DNA of 64,000 nt from Knoxdaviesia capensis (lineage: Eukaryota > Ascomycota > Sordariomycetes > Microascales > Gondwanamycetaceae): positions 1 through 64,000 of the forward strand of contig LNGK01000006.1 in assembly GCA_001510575.1 (NCBI GenBank), written 5' to 3'. A program made the position numbers and the translations under genes. Each line of letters opens with the position of its first letter. The first letter of the stretch is position 1. Positions 34,061 to 45,880 of this stretch are shown piece by piece. The notes beneath the pieces were generated by a model that ran no database searches, was not told where the DNA came from, and saw only the letters and a program-made list of their open reading frames with translations.

Positions 34061-36215
34061 TGCAAAGTGAATCGTACAAGCGACGTCCTGAAATGGAGGA
34101 AGAAGAAGACAACGGGAAAAAGCTCGCGTTTTGACAGCTTGTGGTTATGGGCCGATAATCGGCAGCTGAGTGGGAATGGTTTCTGGCAAGATCATTTCCA
34201 AACAGGATAAATTTTTTAAATATAAAACCATAAATTAAGATATTTTTTCCTAAAATAAAATAAAAGGAAAGGAAAAGGGAAGTAAGGAGAACTGTAATCG
34301 TTGTGATAGTGATATGTTTTGTTTACTGGAAGGATCGCCCGAGATCCAGCAGATATCAGGAAGGAGGAAACAAGGAAGAGGAAGCGGGAAGGAGAGAGTG
34401 GGGAAGGAAATATAAACCCGAACGAGGTGAAGTTATACTCGTGATGTTGAAAAGTATATCCAAACCAAATTTCCGCCTTCTCTCTACTTTCAGCTTCTTA
34501 TTCTTTCATCAATCAGGAGTAGACGCGTTACATTTCAGTGATTTTACCACTATGAACCCCTGTCGCGTTTTGGGACACTACAATGGCCCAAGAGTACCTG
34601 CTCACTTATTCGATATCTTGGTCGGCCTTAGGGTTATCAGCTTCCTAGAGGCACGTTGCGCCAGTTAATGGAACCACACCCGCACTTCGCAAAGGCATAC
34701 GGCAGCAGTGTAGCCCCCATTGAATAATCTCATAAACTGTAGATTGGCTGCTTCTTCCCTCCAGTCCTGTGAATCCCAACCAGCCCAGACATGGGAAGAA
34801 GCCGCATCCCGTAGCCTAACAGACAGCAGAGGTCTGGGTTTCCCAGGGCCTTAGGGTTGTAGCCTGGGGCCAGCCCGTCAGCACTCTATAACGACACGGC
34901 AATAAGCGCGCGTCCATAAGAACGATCGTCGTCATGCCTCGGATTGTGTCCAGAATATGCATCTTGCTCACCTGTATGATATTTCTCTCGAAACAGCCAC
35001 TTCTTTCTCTCTTAAAAGGGAGCACCGAAAGGGCTCTGCTAAGACTTCCCGCGGCATCGTCACTGACGTTATGTTCAAACAACTACGGGTCTCCCTCCAC
35101 ACCTTCGTTTCATCCACGCCCCGGTATCCGTTCCAAAAATGATTTCTTTTCTGGCATCGGCAACAGTTACTTAATACTTATGCATGATGGCCACACGGAT
35201 GAAAGCTGAACAATATGTCATATGGTGTCGTGTGCTTTAGAGGACGAACACTCGAATATTCCACTGCTTGATTCCCCGGCCCAGCTAGCTGAACCAAAAA
35301 TGGCCTTGAATCAATCACTGGGAACAAACGACGGATTCCGCACCATTCATTTGGGCTCTCTGTGGAACACACCCACAAGACCCCTTTCTGGATCAAACTC
35401 TTCCCTCCGTCGAGTGCGTAATGTTTGCCTCTCTTCCACATTGTTCCGGTTCCGCGACACAACCCAAACACGCCCGCCGCAGAGCCCACGAACGGAGCCG
35501 CGGAGTTTCCACGCGGGATCGGGCGATAATTGCTCCATTCCGGTGGGGAAAGGCCAAGCTTCCAGCACTGGGGGGCTGGTTTGAACCGCGCTTGTCCCCT
35601 GTTTTTCTTACGGGGACGCCAGAGTGGGAAGCGAGCACGACTCGTAAGTAAACGCAGCAAAAGATAGAATTTTGAAATGAAATAAAAACTGCGCTTTGGG
35701 AGAGGTGGCCACTCCGCTATGATTTTAAAAAACGGAGTGCTTCTCACATGTGAGTGTGGGTGAGTGAGTGAGAGAGGGCCCGGTGGAGTGAGCAGTGAAT
35801 AGCACTCTGGAGGCGGAACCTTGAAGCATGCCACTATGGGGACGTGGCACTATGGACGAACAGCTACATCCATTGTGGTATAGTATTGGCATTCAGGGCT
35901 CCGATATGGTGACCAGGCCAGAAGGTTTCCTTATGGTTGCTGGCGTAGTCGTAGATCTGTCTGAACCCGCCCCTAGCGGGCCTGCTATCGATTGCCGGAC
36001 CTATATATATATATATATATATAAGTCAAGCCCGCCCTCTCTCGCTCTCGTTTGCCTAGTAACACTTATACACATCGATCAAGCTTAACCCCAGATTCTC
36101 TCTCTGTCTCTCTCCGTCTTTCTCTCCTGTGACTTGTTACTCCCACTTCCTCATCCCCTTTCACCTCTCTCTTCTATATACACTCAACTACCCACTCACA
36201 CATCCCTCACCGACC
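34061..36215. other. Divergent intergenic region, kinase-like gene / AYR1
   Basis: Starts with an AT-rich patch (34200-34270). Teloboxes sit at 34628-34636 and 34851-34858. A (TA)n microsatellite (36001-36023) lies about 190 bases before the AYR1 start, followed by CT-rich promoter sequence. A 218-codon minus-strand open frame (35834-35178) has no recognisable content and I do not call it a gene. Confidence 0.5.
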
Positions 36216-37074
36216 ATGGCTGCCACCCCCGACACCCGCAAATCGGTGCTGGTCACCGGCTGCAGCGCCGGCGGCATCGGCCACGCGCTGGCCCGCGAGT
36301 ACCACAAGCGCGGCCTGCGCGTGTTTGCCACCGCCCGCAACGTCGACAAGATGGCCGATCTGCAGAAGATGGGCATCGAGACCCTGGCGCTGGACGTCGT
36401 CGACCCGGAGTCGGTCAAGGCCGTTGTGGCCGAGGTTGCCGCGCTGGTGGCGTCGCGGGCCGGTCTGGATATCCTCGTGAACAACGCCGGAATGGGTATG
36501 TTCTTGTGTCTAAAGCCTTATGCTACCATCTTTCGACCCCCCCCCTCAGTCCTGCTAATATTAGACACTCATTCCCCTATAGGATACTCTGCCAGCTTCT
36601 CCGATTCCACCATCGAGGGCATCAAGCAGATGATGGACGTCAACTACTACGGCCTGATCCAGGTCACCCAGGGCTTCCTGCCGCAGCTGATTGCCACCAA
36701 GGGCCGCATCGTCAACATCGGCTCGATTGCCAGCGTCCTCGGCGTCCCGATGCAGGGCGCCTACAACGCCTCCAAGGCCGCCGTGCATGCGCTGTCGGAT
36801 GCCATGAGGATCGAGCTGGCGCCGTTCGACGTCAAGGTCATCGATGTAAGTCTCATTTTGCTCTTAGCATCGGGAGACATACTTCAATCTCGCGTGTAGG
36901 ACTAACTTCCTGTCTCTGGGATAGGTCATGGCTGGAGGCATCAAGTCGCACTTCTGGGAGAACACCGGAGGCGCGATCACCCTCCCCGAGAATTCCATTT
37001 ACATGCCCGTCAGGGATATCGTCGAGCCGGTGCTGAACGCATCTACGAAGATGAAGCCGAACGCATGTAAGGAG

Positions 37075-37117
<43 letters not shown>

Positions 37118-37659
37118 CCCTCCATCGTACATACGCATGCTGACCAGTGCAATTTATCCACGTAGCAACCCCTGAGGAATTCGCGGTCGGCGTTGTGACC
37201 AACTCTCTCAAGTCCTCCCCGACCGCCCGCTTCTGGTACGGAGCGACCAGCTTTACCGCCTGGCTGACTGCGACCTTTCTCTGGCACACGGCACTTGTAA
37301 GTCACTGGAACTCCCGGTCTCCATCCCTCTTTCTTTTCTCTCGTCCACCCCCGCTTTTTTGCCTTTCTCTGTCGCGGTTCGAAGCCCTGCTGCATCCAAC
37401 GGGGTTTGATAAGCGTCTTCCGCCGCTGCATCAAGCCTGTTCCGCCGTGAATAAGCCTATTCCGTCCCGGAACGCTACTGTGTCATACCGCCGTCACGCT
37501 TTTTTGGCGGGGGCCCGAGTAACTGCCTCTTTCTATCTAAGTTAACTGCATATGATTAACCGGCTTCGCTTCGCTATATAGGATATGTTCATTCCTCCAG
37601 CCCTTGGCTTCGTCGGCCTGAAGGAGGGCCTGAAAAAGGCCGCTGCCGAGAAGAAGTAA
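36216..37659 (+). CDS. ayr1: Short-chain reductase, AYR1-like (1-acyl-DHAP reductase)
   Basis: Exons 36216-36495, 36583-36845, 36925-37066, 37166-37296 and 37582-37659 (297 aa), all with GT-AG introns in frame. The Rossmann signature TGCSAGGIG lies near residue 14. It is followed by an NADPH-type basic residue after beta-2 (FATARN), NNAG near 89, the catalytic Ser in IGSIASVLG, and YNASK with catalytic Tyr and Lys. A C-terminal hydrophobic helix (FWYGATSFTAWLTATFLW) and LGFVGLKEGLKK suit an ER or lipid-droplet membrane anchor. Yeast Ayr1 reduces 1-acyl-dihydroxyacetone phosphate in the glycerolipid pathway; the exact substrate here is inferred. Intron 3 contains a (CT)n run. Intron 4 is long (285 bases). 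Confidence 0.88.
37080..37114 (+). repeat. (CT)n microsatellite in AYR1 intron 3
   Basis: An uninterrupted CT run of about 34 bases starts some 13 bases after the intron 3 donor. It may vary in length between strains. Confidence 0.8.
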
Positions 37660-38054
37660 AGCGGGGGGTTCATCCCCGGAAGTCTCGTGAACCGGCTTCT
37701 GCGGCGCCTGGAGAGTTCCTGCGTGTGACACTTGGTGCTGTGACGCTGACATGTCTGTGAATGATGTGCAACCTTGCGTGATTTATGTGGGTGACAGGCA
37801 CACATACGTTCTTTCGTTTTTCTTTGGTTTGGAGATGATACCGCTCTCGTTTTAGCTTTTCTTTTTTGTATTCTTATGGTTTCTTTCAATATATCTGTCC
37901 CTCACTCTAGGACTCAAGGCGGACTGGACGCCGGATGGTGACATCACGCTGACGAGCACGATCAAGTGAAACCTGATCGCATGTAGCCGAGTATAGCGAT
38001 GTCTCTCCCGTTCATATTATCTAGATCACCCACACCAGCCCCCAACGTGTGCTC
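37660..38054. other. Convergent 3' region, AYR1 / lactonase-like gene
   Basis: 395 bases between two converging stop codons; T-rich 3' UTR sequence on the left. Nothing else seen. Confidence 0.6.
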
Positions 38055-39805
38055 CTACGCTGTGTCCATATCACCGCTGTCCTCCAGCCGTAGCTGCACT
38101 CTCCAGAGCCGTTGTCCACTGCATAGAAAGACCTCTCCCCCGCTTCCAAAGGTGAATCCACTCACGCCGCCTTTGGAGCCGCAGCGCAGTTGATGTTAGT
38201 GATACAGCCCATCAAGCGGAAGTTTCGTGTATCAACTTACCTGGTACTTTGAAAATCCCAAGTAGAACCCCACTGCTGTTCCAAACCTCTAATCCATCTC
38301 CACAGCCGGCGAGTACATTGCCCCGCGAGTCACACCGCAAGCTTTTCGGGACTCCGCTTACTGCGAGAGCGAATAGTCGTCGGTTGGTGACCTGTATACT
38401 GCCTGATTCGGTGGTGACCACGTCAAAAGCATAAATGCATGCAGGTCTACAGGTTCAACCAGGCAGAACGGACGTGTTAGTATCAGCAGAGATCCAAGTT
38501 AGAGAATGACACCAACGACTGAAAGGGACGGACTCACCTCGAAAGGTCCCGAGTAGACCCAGCTGCCGCCCCACAATCCGAGACGTACAGCGTCTTCTCG
38601 TCCGGACTGAACGCAACTCCCGCCGGCCGGTGAAACCCATCAGCCATGGCTCTCAGCTCGCGCGTAGCCGGATCGAAGCGGTACACCACACACGGGAGCT
38701 GCGGCGGCGGCCGAATATCCTCGTCGGCACCGGTACACGGATCCGAGAACCACAGCGCGCCATCCCGCGCAACCGTGACGTCGTACGGCGAGTTGAACAC
38801 GCGGCCGAAGTAGTCCGCCACAACTGCACACGGCGGCCGGCCGGGCGCCATGAAGTACAGGCCGCCCGACCCGACAGCGGCGGGCTCCACGGCGTCGGCG
38901 TCCCGCACCACGCCGCCGCGCGGGCCCATCATGCCGCCCTGCGAGCAGTACAGCACGCCGCCGTTCCACGGCACCGCGGCCACGGGGTTCGCCATGTCGG
39001 ACGGCGGGCGGAGCTTCATCCAGTCCACCGCGTGCACGGACGGATCGAGGGCCGACCGGCGGGAGAGCTTGACGTGCGAGATCAGGACCACGGGGGCCCG
39101 GCTGGCGTCGCTGGGCTGCAGCGGGCGGGATGTGATGAACAGCTCGCCGCCGGGACTGGCGGCCGGCGGCGGAACGTAGGCACATCCGGTGTGGAAGAAG
39201 GCATTTTGCGACGTTGACACGGACGAGAGGAGAAGTGACTGGGTTGGAGACGGGCCGGTGAGTTCAGCCAGGGACGCGTGGTACTGCACGATGGTGATGC
39301 GGTCACTCGGGTAGAGAGGGCCGGGCCGAGAGGAGGCTCTGGAGAGGGGAATGTTAGTGTTGTCGGAAGATACTGTGCACTCGAGTGCATGTAGCCTTCA
39401 TCTAAGACCGAGTTTAGTCTTCCTATGAGGGTCGCGAGAGCCAGCCTCGACGAAGCTCCGGGGAAAGTGCTAAGGGTAGGGAACAGGTTCAGGAAGGTTC
39501 CGACATGCCCCGAGCCGATTGTCGGCCCCGCAGTCCGGACTCCGGGGCCCATCTCCGGCTCAGAAGTGAATCACCACGACGGCTGCAAAAAGTGCTTACT
39601 TGCCTCTGTGCCGCCAGCTTCCGCTCGTTGATGTCGTTGACCCCCTAAGAAATAGACGTTAGCAATGCTGGCCGTGCGGGGAAGAAGGCAACAATGCTGG
39701 CCATTAACAAGCGAAAGCCCGAACCGGCTGGGAGCAGATAAATAAGAAACATACAAGAATCTCTATAGAATCCACGGCGATATCCGCGACTTTTACCGAA
39801 GCCAT
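38055..39805 (-). CDS. SMP-30/gluconolactonase-like beta-propeller protein
   Basis: Five exons: 39805-39755, 39644-39604, 39338-38538, 38446-38241 and 38170-38055 (404 aa). Exon 3 carries the core: NSPYDVTVARDGALWFSDP is the SGL signature, followed by DGFHRPAGVAFSPDEKTLYVSD. Exon 4 continues with IYAFDVV, a CDSRGNVLAGCGDGLEVW-type strand pair and LLGIFKVPG. Exon 5 closes the propeller (GGVSGFTF, FLCSGQRLWRV). Fungal members hydrolyse lactones or phosphotriesters with a bound divalent metal. No signal peptide, so probably intracellular. Intron 2 keeps the frame only if exon 2 ends CAGAG with a GC donor (GCAAGT); the nearby GTAAGC donor gives an early stop. The second exon is only 41 nt. Confidence 0.82.
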
Positions 39806-40615
39806 TTTGAAGGTTGTCAGACGCAGGCCCGGGTCCGTTTCGGTTCCCACTTGCACACGGTGATTAGAGAGCCGATATAGTAGTAAACCCGAAGCAAATA
39901 AACCTTGTGATGAAAGCTTGGGAGTCTCTATGGGAAACAAAAATGAAGGGGAAAAAAAAGAACGTGATATGTTGAAAAGGAAGAATGGCAGTCAAGATGA
40001 GCATGGGTGAGAGTTCGTTCCCAAGACGAGCGAAGCTTTGCGGAGAAAACTGGTCAAGCTGTACGTGAAGTGCGGGTAGGTACTTCTAATATGTGAAATA
40101 CATACAAAGAGGACTTGTCAACCAAGCTTCAACCAGCAACTGCATGCACGTGGCCGTGATCATGATGGAGGAACTGTAAGACCACGAATCCTGTACAGTT
40201 CTCTTATGCTATGTATCTAATGTCCTCACGCCAAGTTTCGCTATCACCAACGCCCTGGGGGAGCCCCCGGAACATCGCCAAAAACTTCACGGCGAAGAAT
40301 GGCTTCCCCAAAGCCGTCTCAAACCTGTCAGGTATATGAGAATCGATGTGTATCGTCATTCAAAACAGAGTCACAAATAGCTGAGGAACCAACGGCGTAA
40401 ACGGTGGAACAAGAATATGCTGTGGAATTGTGGTTGGGGGGGCATATATATTTAATATACACAGGGACTGTCGGTCGACTGCCGTCCCCGAATTTTTGTG
40501 GTCATCTCCTTTCTCACTGGTTCGTTGATTGAAGTAAATCCGTCACTCGCAAACAAAAGAAAGATTAATCTCATCGTATCCTCGCTCATTCCGCATCTCT
40601 CCGTGGTGGGACAGC
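39806..40615. other. Intergenic, upstream of the lactonase-like gene / 3' of ATP19
   Basis: 810 bases with no recognisable gene or strong motif. A short AT-rich stretch lies near 40440-40460. Confidence 0.55.
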
Positions 40616-41303
40616 TTAGTGGTGGGCAGGTTTCGCGGGGGCGTCGGAGCTCTCAAGGAATTTCCTATGTGGCAGAAAAAAGAAAAAGAGAGAGATTATG
40701 TTAGTTCACAGCGTCCAATGGGCATATCTGACGAAAACACATGCAACGCCCGATGGTAGCGCGCATGTTCAATGGGGTCGGAAAAACAGCGCATCGGCTT
40801 CGGGTGGATATCTTCGTCGGCCGACCGGCGGGAACACCGAGGCGGAGCTGCCGACCGAGCAGCGAGAATCGAGCGCCGGGATCGGAGAACTGGGGTTGGA
40901 GAACGCACTTGATGAAGTCCTCCTCGGCCGGAGTAGAGGCGTTGATGGGGGGAGTCGGCTTGGTCTTGGTGGACTTGCCGCCCGACACAGCCATGTACGA
41001 GCCGGCGAACAGCGAGCCAAGAACACCCATAGCCAGCTAGAAAAGAGAGATTTCCGGAACGTGTTAGCTTTTCGGTCCTCGTATCTCAGGTTCTCCCGGG
41101 ATGTCGCCACGGGCCAATTGGCTGGCCTCTCTTTGCAGTTCAGCGGGGGAGCCTCCGGAACTGCAAGATCACGGAGGTCGGCCGATGACACCCTCGCTCC
41201 GTCCCAGCCAAAACAAAACACGGAAGATCCGAGGGGGGAAGGAGATTCTGCTAACCCAGTGCGAGCCGACCTGGCGACCGAGAATGTTGTACATTTGAAC
41301 CAT
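40616..41303 (-). CDS. atp19: ATP synthase subunit k (Atp19), mitochondrial
   Basis: Three exons: 41303-41256 (48 nt), 41036-40909 (128 nt) and 40664-40616 (49 nt) give a 74-aa protein, about the family's usual size. The N-terminus MVQMYNILGRQVGSHW, then LAMGVLGSLFAGSYMAVSGG (one membrane helix) and the acidic AEEDFIKKFLE match fungal subunit k, a small subunit associated with the F1Fo dimer in the inner membrane. The first donor is GTTAGC, which is weak, but phase 0 and the family match support it. The second donor is GTGCGT, with a CTAAC branch site before the last acceptor. No cleaved presequence is evident. The gene is easily missed, because no single reading frame contains more than 43 of its codons. 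Confidence 0.9.
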
Positions 41304-41815
41304 GATGGGCTAAGAGGAAAGAAGAAGTTGGAGGTTGAGAGGAGTTCACAGTCGGGTCGATGAAGGGGCAATTGATTTGAGGATGGAAGTGAGATAAAAA
41401 AAAAATCAAAAATTATCGAAGCAACTGTCAATGTTCAATGGCTTTGCTGGAGCGAGCGCATTTTTCCGAGAATTGTCGGAAAGGGAAGTTTTGGCCTGAG
41501 GCAGAAATACTGCAAGCATGGATACTTATGGCCCCACGAGGTCGCTAAGGGTTGGACCCTAGCTTTTCTGGTGTCACCACGATACGATTTGAGGAGGCGA
41601 CATCCACGCGGTCTTGAGTTATTGGCGACTTTGAAGAGTTGAAGTGCTGAGTGGTGTTCTTCACTCGCATGGCTTTCCCCTTGGGTCAAAAAAAAAATGC
41701 GATCATGGGAGTTGCACCAGAGGTGAACATAACCAAAGCCAACATGACAAGAGCCACTCTTCCAGTAACTCATAGCAACCCAATTAACTTTGACTACATC
41801 GGTATCAACATCAGC
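41304..41815. other. Intergenic, ATP19 promoter
   Basis: About 510 bases between the ATP19 start and the stop of the next minus-strand gene. No gene or clear motif seen. Confidence 0.55.
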
Positions 41816-44013
41816 TTAGTCGCCTCGTCCTCTTCCTCTCCCTCTACCCCGCCCCCGTCCTCTTTGCCGGCCCCCAGACGCTCGGATCGCCCGGTTCTCG
41901 CTAACCTCCCTGAGCCAGTAAGTCTTGATCATGTTCTCCAGAGTGTTAGTATTGGGAAAGCTTAACCAGGATGAGACCTGTTCATAGTTGTGGTTGGCAT
42001 AGGGCTGCCGACTCGAGCAGATATCTTGAAAATGACAGACGTGTTAGTATTTGCAGACAGCCACGAATAAGATATAGACCTCCCCGTCCCAATGGCAACT
42101 TACACATATCATCGAGGATGAATATCTTGAATAACGCCGCCCAATACTCAGAACTGCGATTGGCAGTTTCACGACTGCGATCGTTAGTTCGGAAGTACTG
42201 CGAAGCCAGGAAAATCATGAAAATGATGCGCCAGCAGTGGGCGAGATATCGGTCGAGAATCTTCTCGTTGGCCGGGTGGAGAGGGTCGTGTGCGACGGTG
42301 AGATCCCGCACCCCCGAGCCGTCGAGAAACCCGGCATGTCTGAAGATGAGCTGCACAATCTCGCGAGGTAAATGTAGTCGGTCATGCAACACAATAAACG
42401 CTGCTGCAATCTCGCCACGGGAGGACATGGCGGGAGGAGACACGCGGTCGACACACAAGAACTCATCATACGAGATCTTGCCCAGCTCAAACGAGCCCGA
42501 CTGGCTGTATCCGTAGGGCCACCAGTAGTCCCGGACTTCTTCCTCTCCAACCAAAGGTACGTCAAACGCGATATACTCCGCTCGCGGGGCACTGAGAATC
42601 TCGGTGTCCTTGTAAGCCTTGAGAGCCTCGTCACCCCTCTCGGCCCGGATATTCCACAGTTCCCGCACGCGCTTTTGAGACTTCGGGAACGACCCCATGA
42701 AATGTCCGTCGGGGATTCCAAAGAACTGCTGGTGCATGGCAAACACGGCAGGACTGTATTCACGCCCGCGGTTAGTGGATGGGACATAGCCGCTTTTGTT
42801 GGGGTCGGTCGGGCGCTTGGTTGCCCGGTATACCATCCTCTGGTAGAAATACGTCGACCGGTAGTCAAAGGGGGACCGCTTGACCATTTCCCGAAGGAAG
42901 GTCAATCCGAAAAACGAGTATAGGGCCATATGCAGGGTTCTGTCCCAGAAAAGCGTGTCATCCCGCTAATGAGAGAAAGTATGTAAGTCACAGGATGCAA
43001 GAATTGGAATTACCTCCCCCCAACTCCCCAAAAGGACTTACACGGATATATCTCGCCCACCCCACCCAATCAAATGGGTGATCCCGTTCCAGGTTGTGGA
43101 AAAGCAGCCGCAGGAACAGTTCAACACGGTCTCTTACAATCAGCGACGTCAGTATGTGCATATTGAAGATAGCTGGTCCGTCGTACTGTTCCCTATATCT
43201 TGCTGAATTGGCCGTCGCCCTGGGGTCGTTCAGAAAAGCCCGACCGAGCCGCTGGCGGTACGGCACAACACAGTCGCAGAACATCGTCTGGAAGGTGGTT
43301 TTGTGAGGGCACAGCTTGTGAGTGTAGCTCCGATTTAGACTATAGCCAGCGCAGAACAGCCGCATGTTGAAGTTTTCGGGCAACCTGGTGTCGTCAGTCG
43401 TGCCTTGGTCAACCGCATGCTGCCTCTCAAAGTCCACCTGCAAATCTCGCACGATCTGGCGGAACTCGTCCAGGGTGATCTGGTCGTTCAAGAGTCCGTA
43501 TGCGTGCCTTTGGATTTCCTTTTTGAGAACATGCGCGTCTCCATCCCGCACGTCTTCCCTGATTTTCCGGTTGATGAACTGGATCTCCTCTTCCGCGAGC
43601 TCGGCGGTCTCCAGGGTGTGGTAGAACTCCTCAAAGTCGGCGTACTCGGGACCGCCTGCATAGACATATTCCATGGACTTGTTGAGGAGCTGTCTTGCGG
43701 GCAAGACATCCTCTTGGATGTCCAGCGCAGTCTTGTCGTCGATCAACACCTCGTCGGACGGCACGCCAGCTATAACCACATCCTTTAGATGCAGTGTGGC
43801 CTCGAGTAGTCCGCCTAGTGTCGCTGCAAGCTTCTTCGAAACGTGTGAGCAGGCCACCGTCAGAGGGTGCTCCGCACCTGGATACTCATCGGTAAAGATG
43901 AAGTTTCGCTCCCCGGCCTCCGAATGCCAGGCCCAGCTTTTGAGTACATCGTCCCAGTTTATACCATCTGTGATGTTAGCAGGATCTGACCATGGAAATT
44001 CGCGAATAGACAT
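41816..44013 (-). CDS. Unknown protein with RG-rich C-terminal tail
   Basis: Exons 44013-43042, 42965-42104 and 42024-41816 (680 aa), joined in phases 0 and 1 through GTAAGT introns. I do not recognise the family. The protein is soluble and charged, with a helical N-terminal half (acidic patches near EEFYHTLETAELAEEEIQF), aromatic-rich segments (DYWWPYGYSQSGSFELG) and several conserved-looking Trp/His positions. In exon 3 the frame runs on into an Arg-Gly tail (about 17 residues alternating R and G), typical of RGG RNA-binding tails. An in-frame ATG 56 codons upstream (44181) was not chosen, because that stretch contains a double telobox and reads like promoter. Codon use is less GC-biased than in the neighbours. 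Confidence 0.75.
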
Positions 44014-44784
44014 ATCCAGAAGTGTGTAAGAGGAAAAGTGATGGTAATAGTGCGGATTGGGACTGTTGCTTGTGATGTTGATTGTAAGGAGACAAGTTCT
44101 CGATAAAACGGGCAGGGCTCTTGTGATAGGTGCCTGGTGGCCACAAGAGGGGGTGTACCTCCTAACCCTAACCACGGTCATTTTTCATGAGCCACATCTA
44201 CAAGACCGCGAATGCCATCAAATTTGACCCAACTTCAGATGCCAATAAAATCCCTCAAAGATAGGAACCAGCCGGTCCGGATCTTGTGGTTTATACAGAC
44301 AAATTTAGCTATATTCTACTCTTCGGTAGCTCACGTTAGCAAGAACCGAGCCAGCTTAGGGTTGCTTAGGGTTCGCCTTCGCGGGTGCCTGAACGTGACA
44401 AGCGATAAGAGGAAAATCCACTCATTTCCCGAAAGCCCGTGAAAGATTGCATGAAGTGGACTGAACGAACTAGACCCAAAGCCGACAACATCTGATCTTC
44501 CGCGGCTCCGATTTGTCTCTTCTGTGTTAATTTCGTGCCCGGTTGCCCGTACATGACGTACGAAAACCCTTGTTTTAAAAACGCCGGCCAGATCCCTCTC
44601 TCTCCGATCCGTCCCTGTTCGCTTCGAGTCCTCATATTCAAACCCCCGCTCTCCTCACTTCCCTCCATTCCTGTTTTTCTTCATCTGTGTTTTGTTCGTG
44701 TCGAGCTTTACCATTTCTTTCCTTTTATTCCCATCCTCACCCTTTTTTATTTTATCTCCACACACACATCTATCCTCACACACA
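44014..44784. promoter_or_regulatory. Divergent promoter with teloboxes in both orientations
   Basis: CCTAACCCTAACC (44161-44173) sits 150 bases upstream of the unknown minus-strand gene. TTAGGG occurs twice, 10 bases apart (44356-44361 and 44366-44371), towards the MTP18-like gene. The last 200 bases are pyrimidine-rich. Confidence 0.55.
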
Positions 44785-45880
44785 ATGGGTTGGTGGAGCC
44801 GAACCCCGTCGCCCCCCAAGAGCGAAACCCCGGCTGACCCGGAAAAACCCGCGAAGAGCGAAACCGACAAGAAAGACCGGCCTCCCTTCGACCCGAAGCT
44901 GCCGCCCATCGAGGCGCTGCCGGCCACATTGCAGAAAATTCTCGACAAGGCCGAAAACGAGCTGGAATACTTCGATGATTCGAACTATATCAGGTAAGCT
45001 CTTTTCTATGTCGGTCATTGTTTGTCGATGCGCCAAAGCTGGATACAAGCGCTCTTGCTCGTTAGGAATGGGCACGGCGAATCCAGCTGTTGAAACAATC
45101 TGGTTCATCGGTGGAAAACATTGCGCCGTCCTCAGCTATCCGATATGTACCCCTCGAATCTATCTAACACATGGCCTGGTTCCCACTCCGTTCTGTAGCA
45201 CCGATTCGACCGACAGCAATGTTCGCTATGCTGCCTACCTCGCCCGTATACGCACCCTCGTAACCACCGGCCACCGGTACGTCGCCTACACCTCCGACAT
45301 TGGCGAGTCGTTCCGGCCAGTGGTCAACCCGACCATTGTGCGCGGCGCCTACGGCATCTCGTGGCTATACCTCATCGGCGATGTCAGCTTCGAGGGCTAC
45401 AAGGCCTACTGGCAGAACCAGCGCACGCTGAACCCGGCCCTGGAGCTGTCGGAGATCCAGCATAAGTTCACCGGCCTGACGGTGAAGCCGCTGGACCCGA
45501 CCGCGCCGCCCGGGGTCGTCGCGCCGCTGGAGGACTACCGCACCGTCATGGTGCAGCGCGGCATCTTCCAGAGCATCGCCAGTATGGGCCTGCCGGCCTT
45601 CACCATCCACAGCGTCGTGCGCTATTCCGGCAAAGCTATGAAGAACGTGAAGAACAAGACCATCCGCACCTGGGGTCCGATTGGTCTGGGCCTGGCCATT
45701 GTGCCGTTCCTGCCCCGCATGTTCGACGAGCCGGTCGAGAATGCAGTCGAGGCGCTGTTCCATAAGGCATTCTACTATGCCGGTGGCCGGAGTTATGTCG
45801 GCCATACCCCCGAGATTGGCCGAGAGGACTTGATGAACAAGCGGCCGCCGCTGCCTTCATCTAAGCCGAAGCGTGACTAG
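44785..45880 (+). CDS. Mitochondrial fission process protein, MTP18/MTFP1 family
   Basis: Exons 44785-44993 and 45199-45880 (296 aa). The intron is 205 nt, GTAAGC to TAG, and splits AG|C. After a charged, Pro/Lys-rich N-terminus comes the MTP18 core: DSNVRYAAYLARIRTLV, HRYVAYTSDIGESFRPVV, then membrane-like segments around GAYGISWLYLIGD. A second half follows (GIFQSIASMGLPAFTIHSVV, then IRTWGPIGLGLAIVPFLPRMFDEPVE). In animals the family is an inner-membrane protein that promotes fission; the fungal function is less studied. The protein is longer than the animal form (about 166 aa), mainly by the N-terminal extension and a central insert. Confidence 0.9.

Noticed and set aside
35178..35834. 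218-codon minus-strand open frame upstream of AYR1
   Set aside because: Unrecognised, unbiased translation with no clear promoter or splice signals. Treated as chance.
37376..37386. tRNA B-box-like GGTTCGAAGCC in AYR1 intron 4
   Set aside because: No A box at the right distance and no acceptor or anticodon stems, so not a tRNA gene.
44161..44173. Possible telomerase RNA template (two telomere repeats)
   Set aside because: Only 13 bases, in a divergent promoter, and similar motifs occur in many other promoters of the window. No supporting pseudoknot or long transcript evidence.
44014..44181. 56-codon N-terminal extension of the RG-tail protein
   Set aside because: In frame, but the stretch contains the double telobox and hydrophobic low-similarity sequence. 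The downstream ATG begins the charged, plausible protein.
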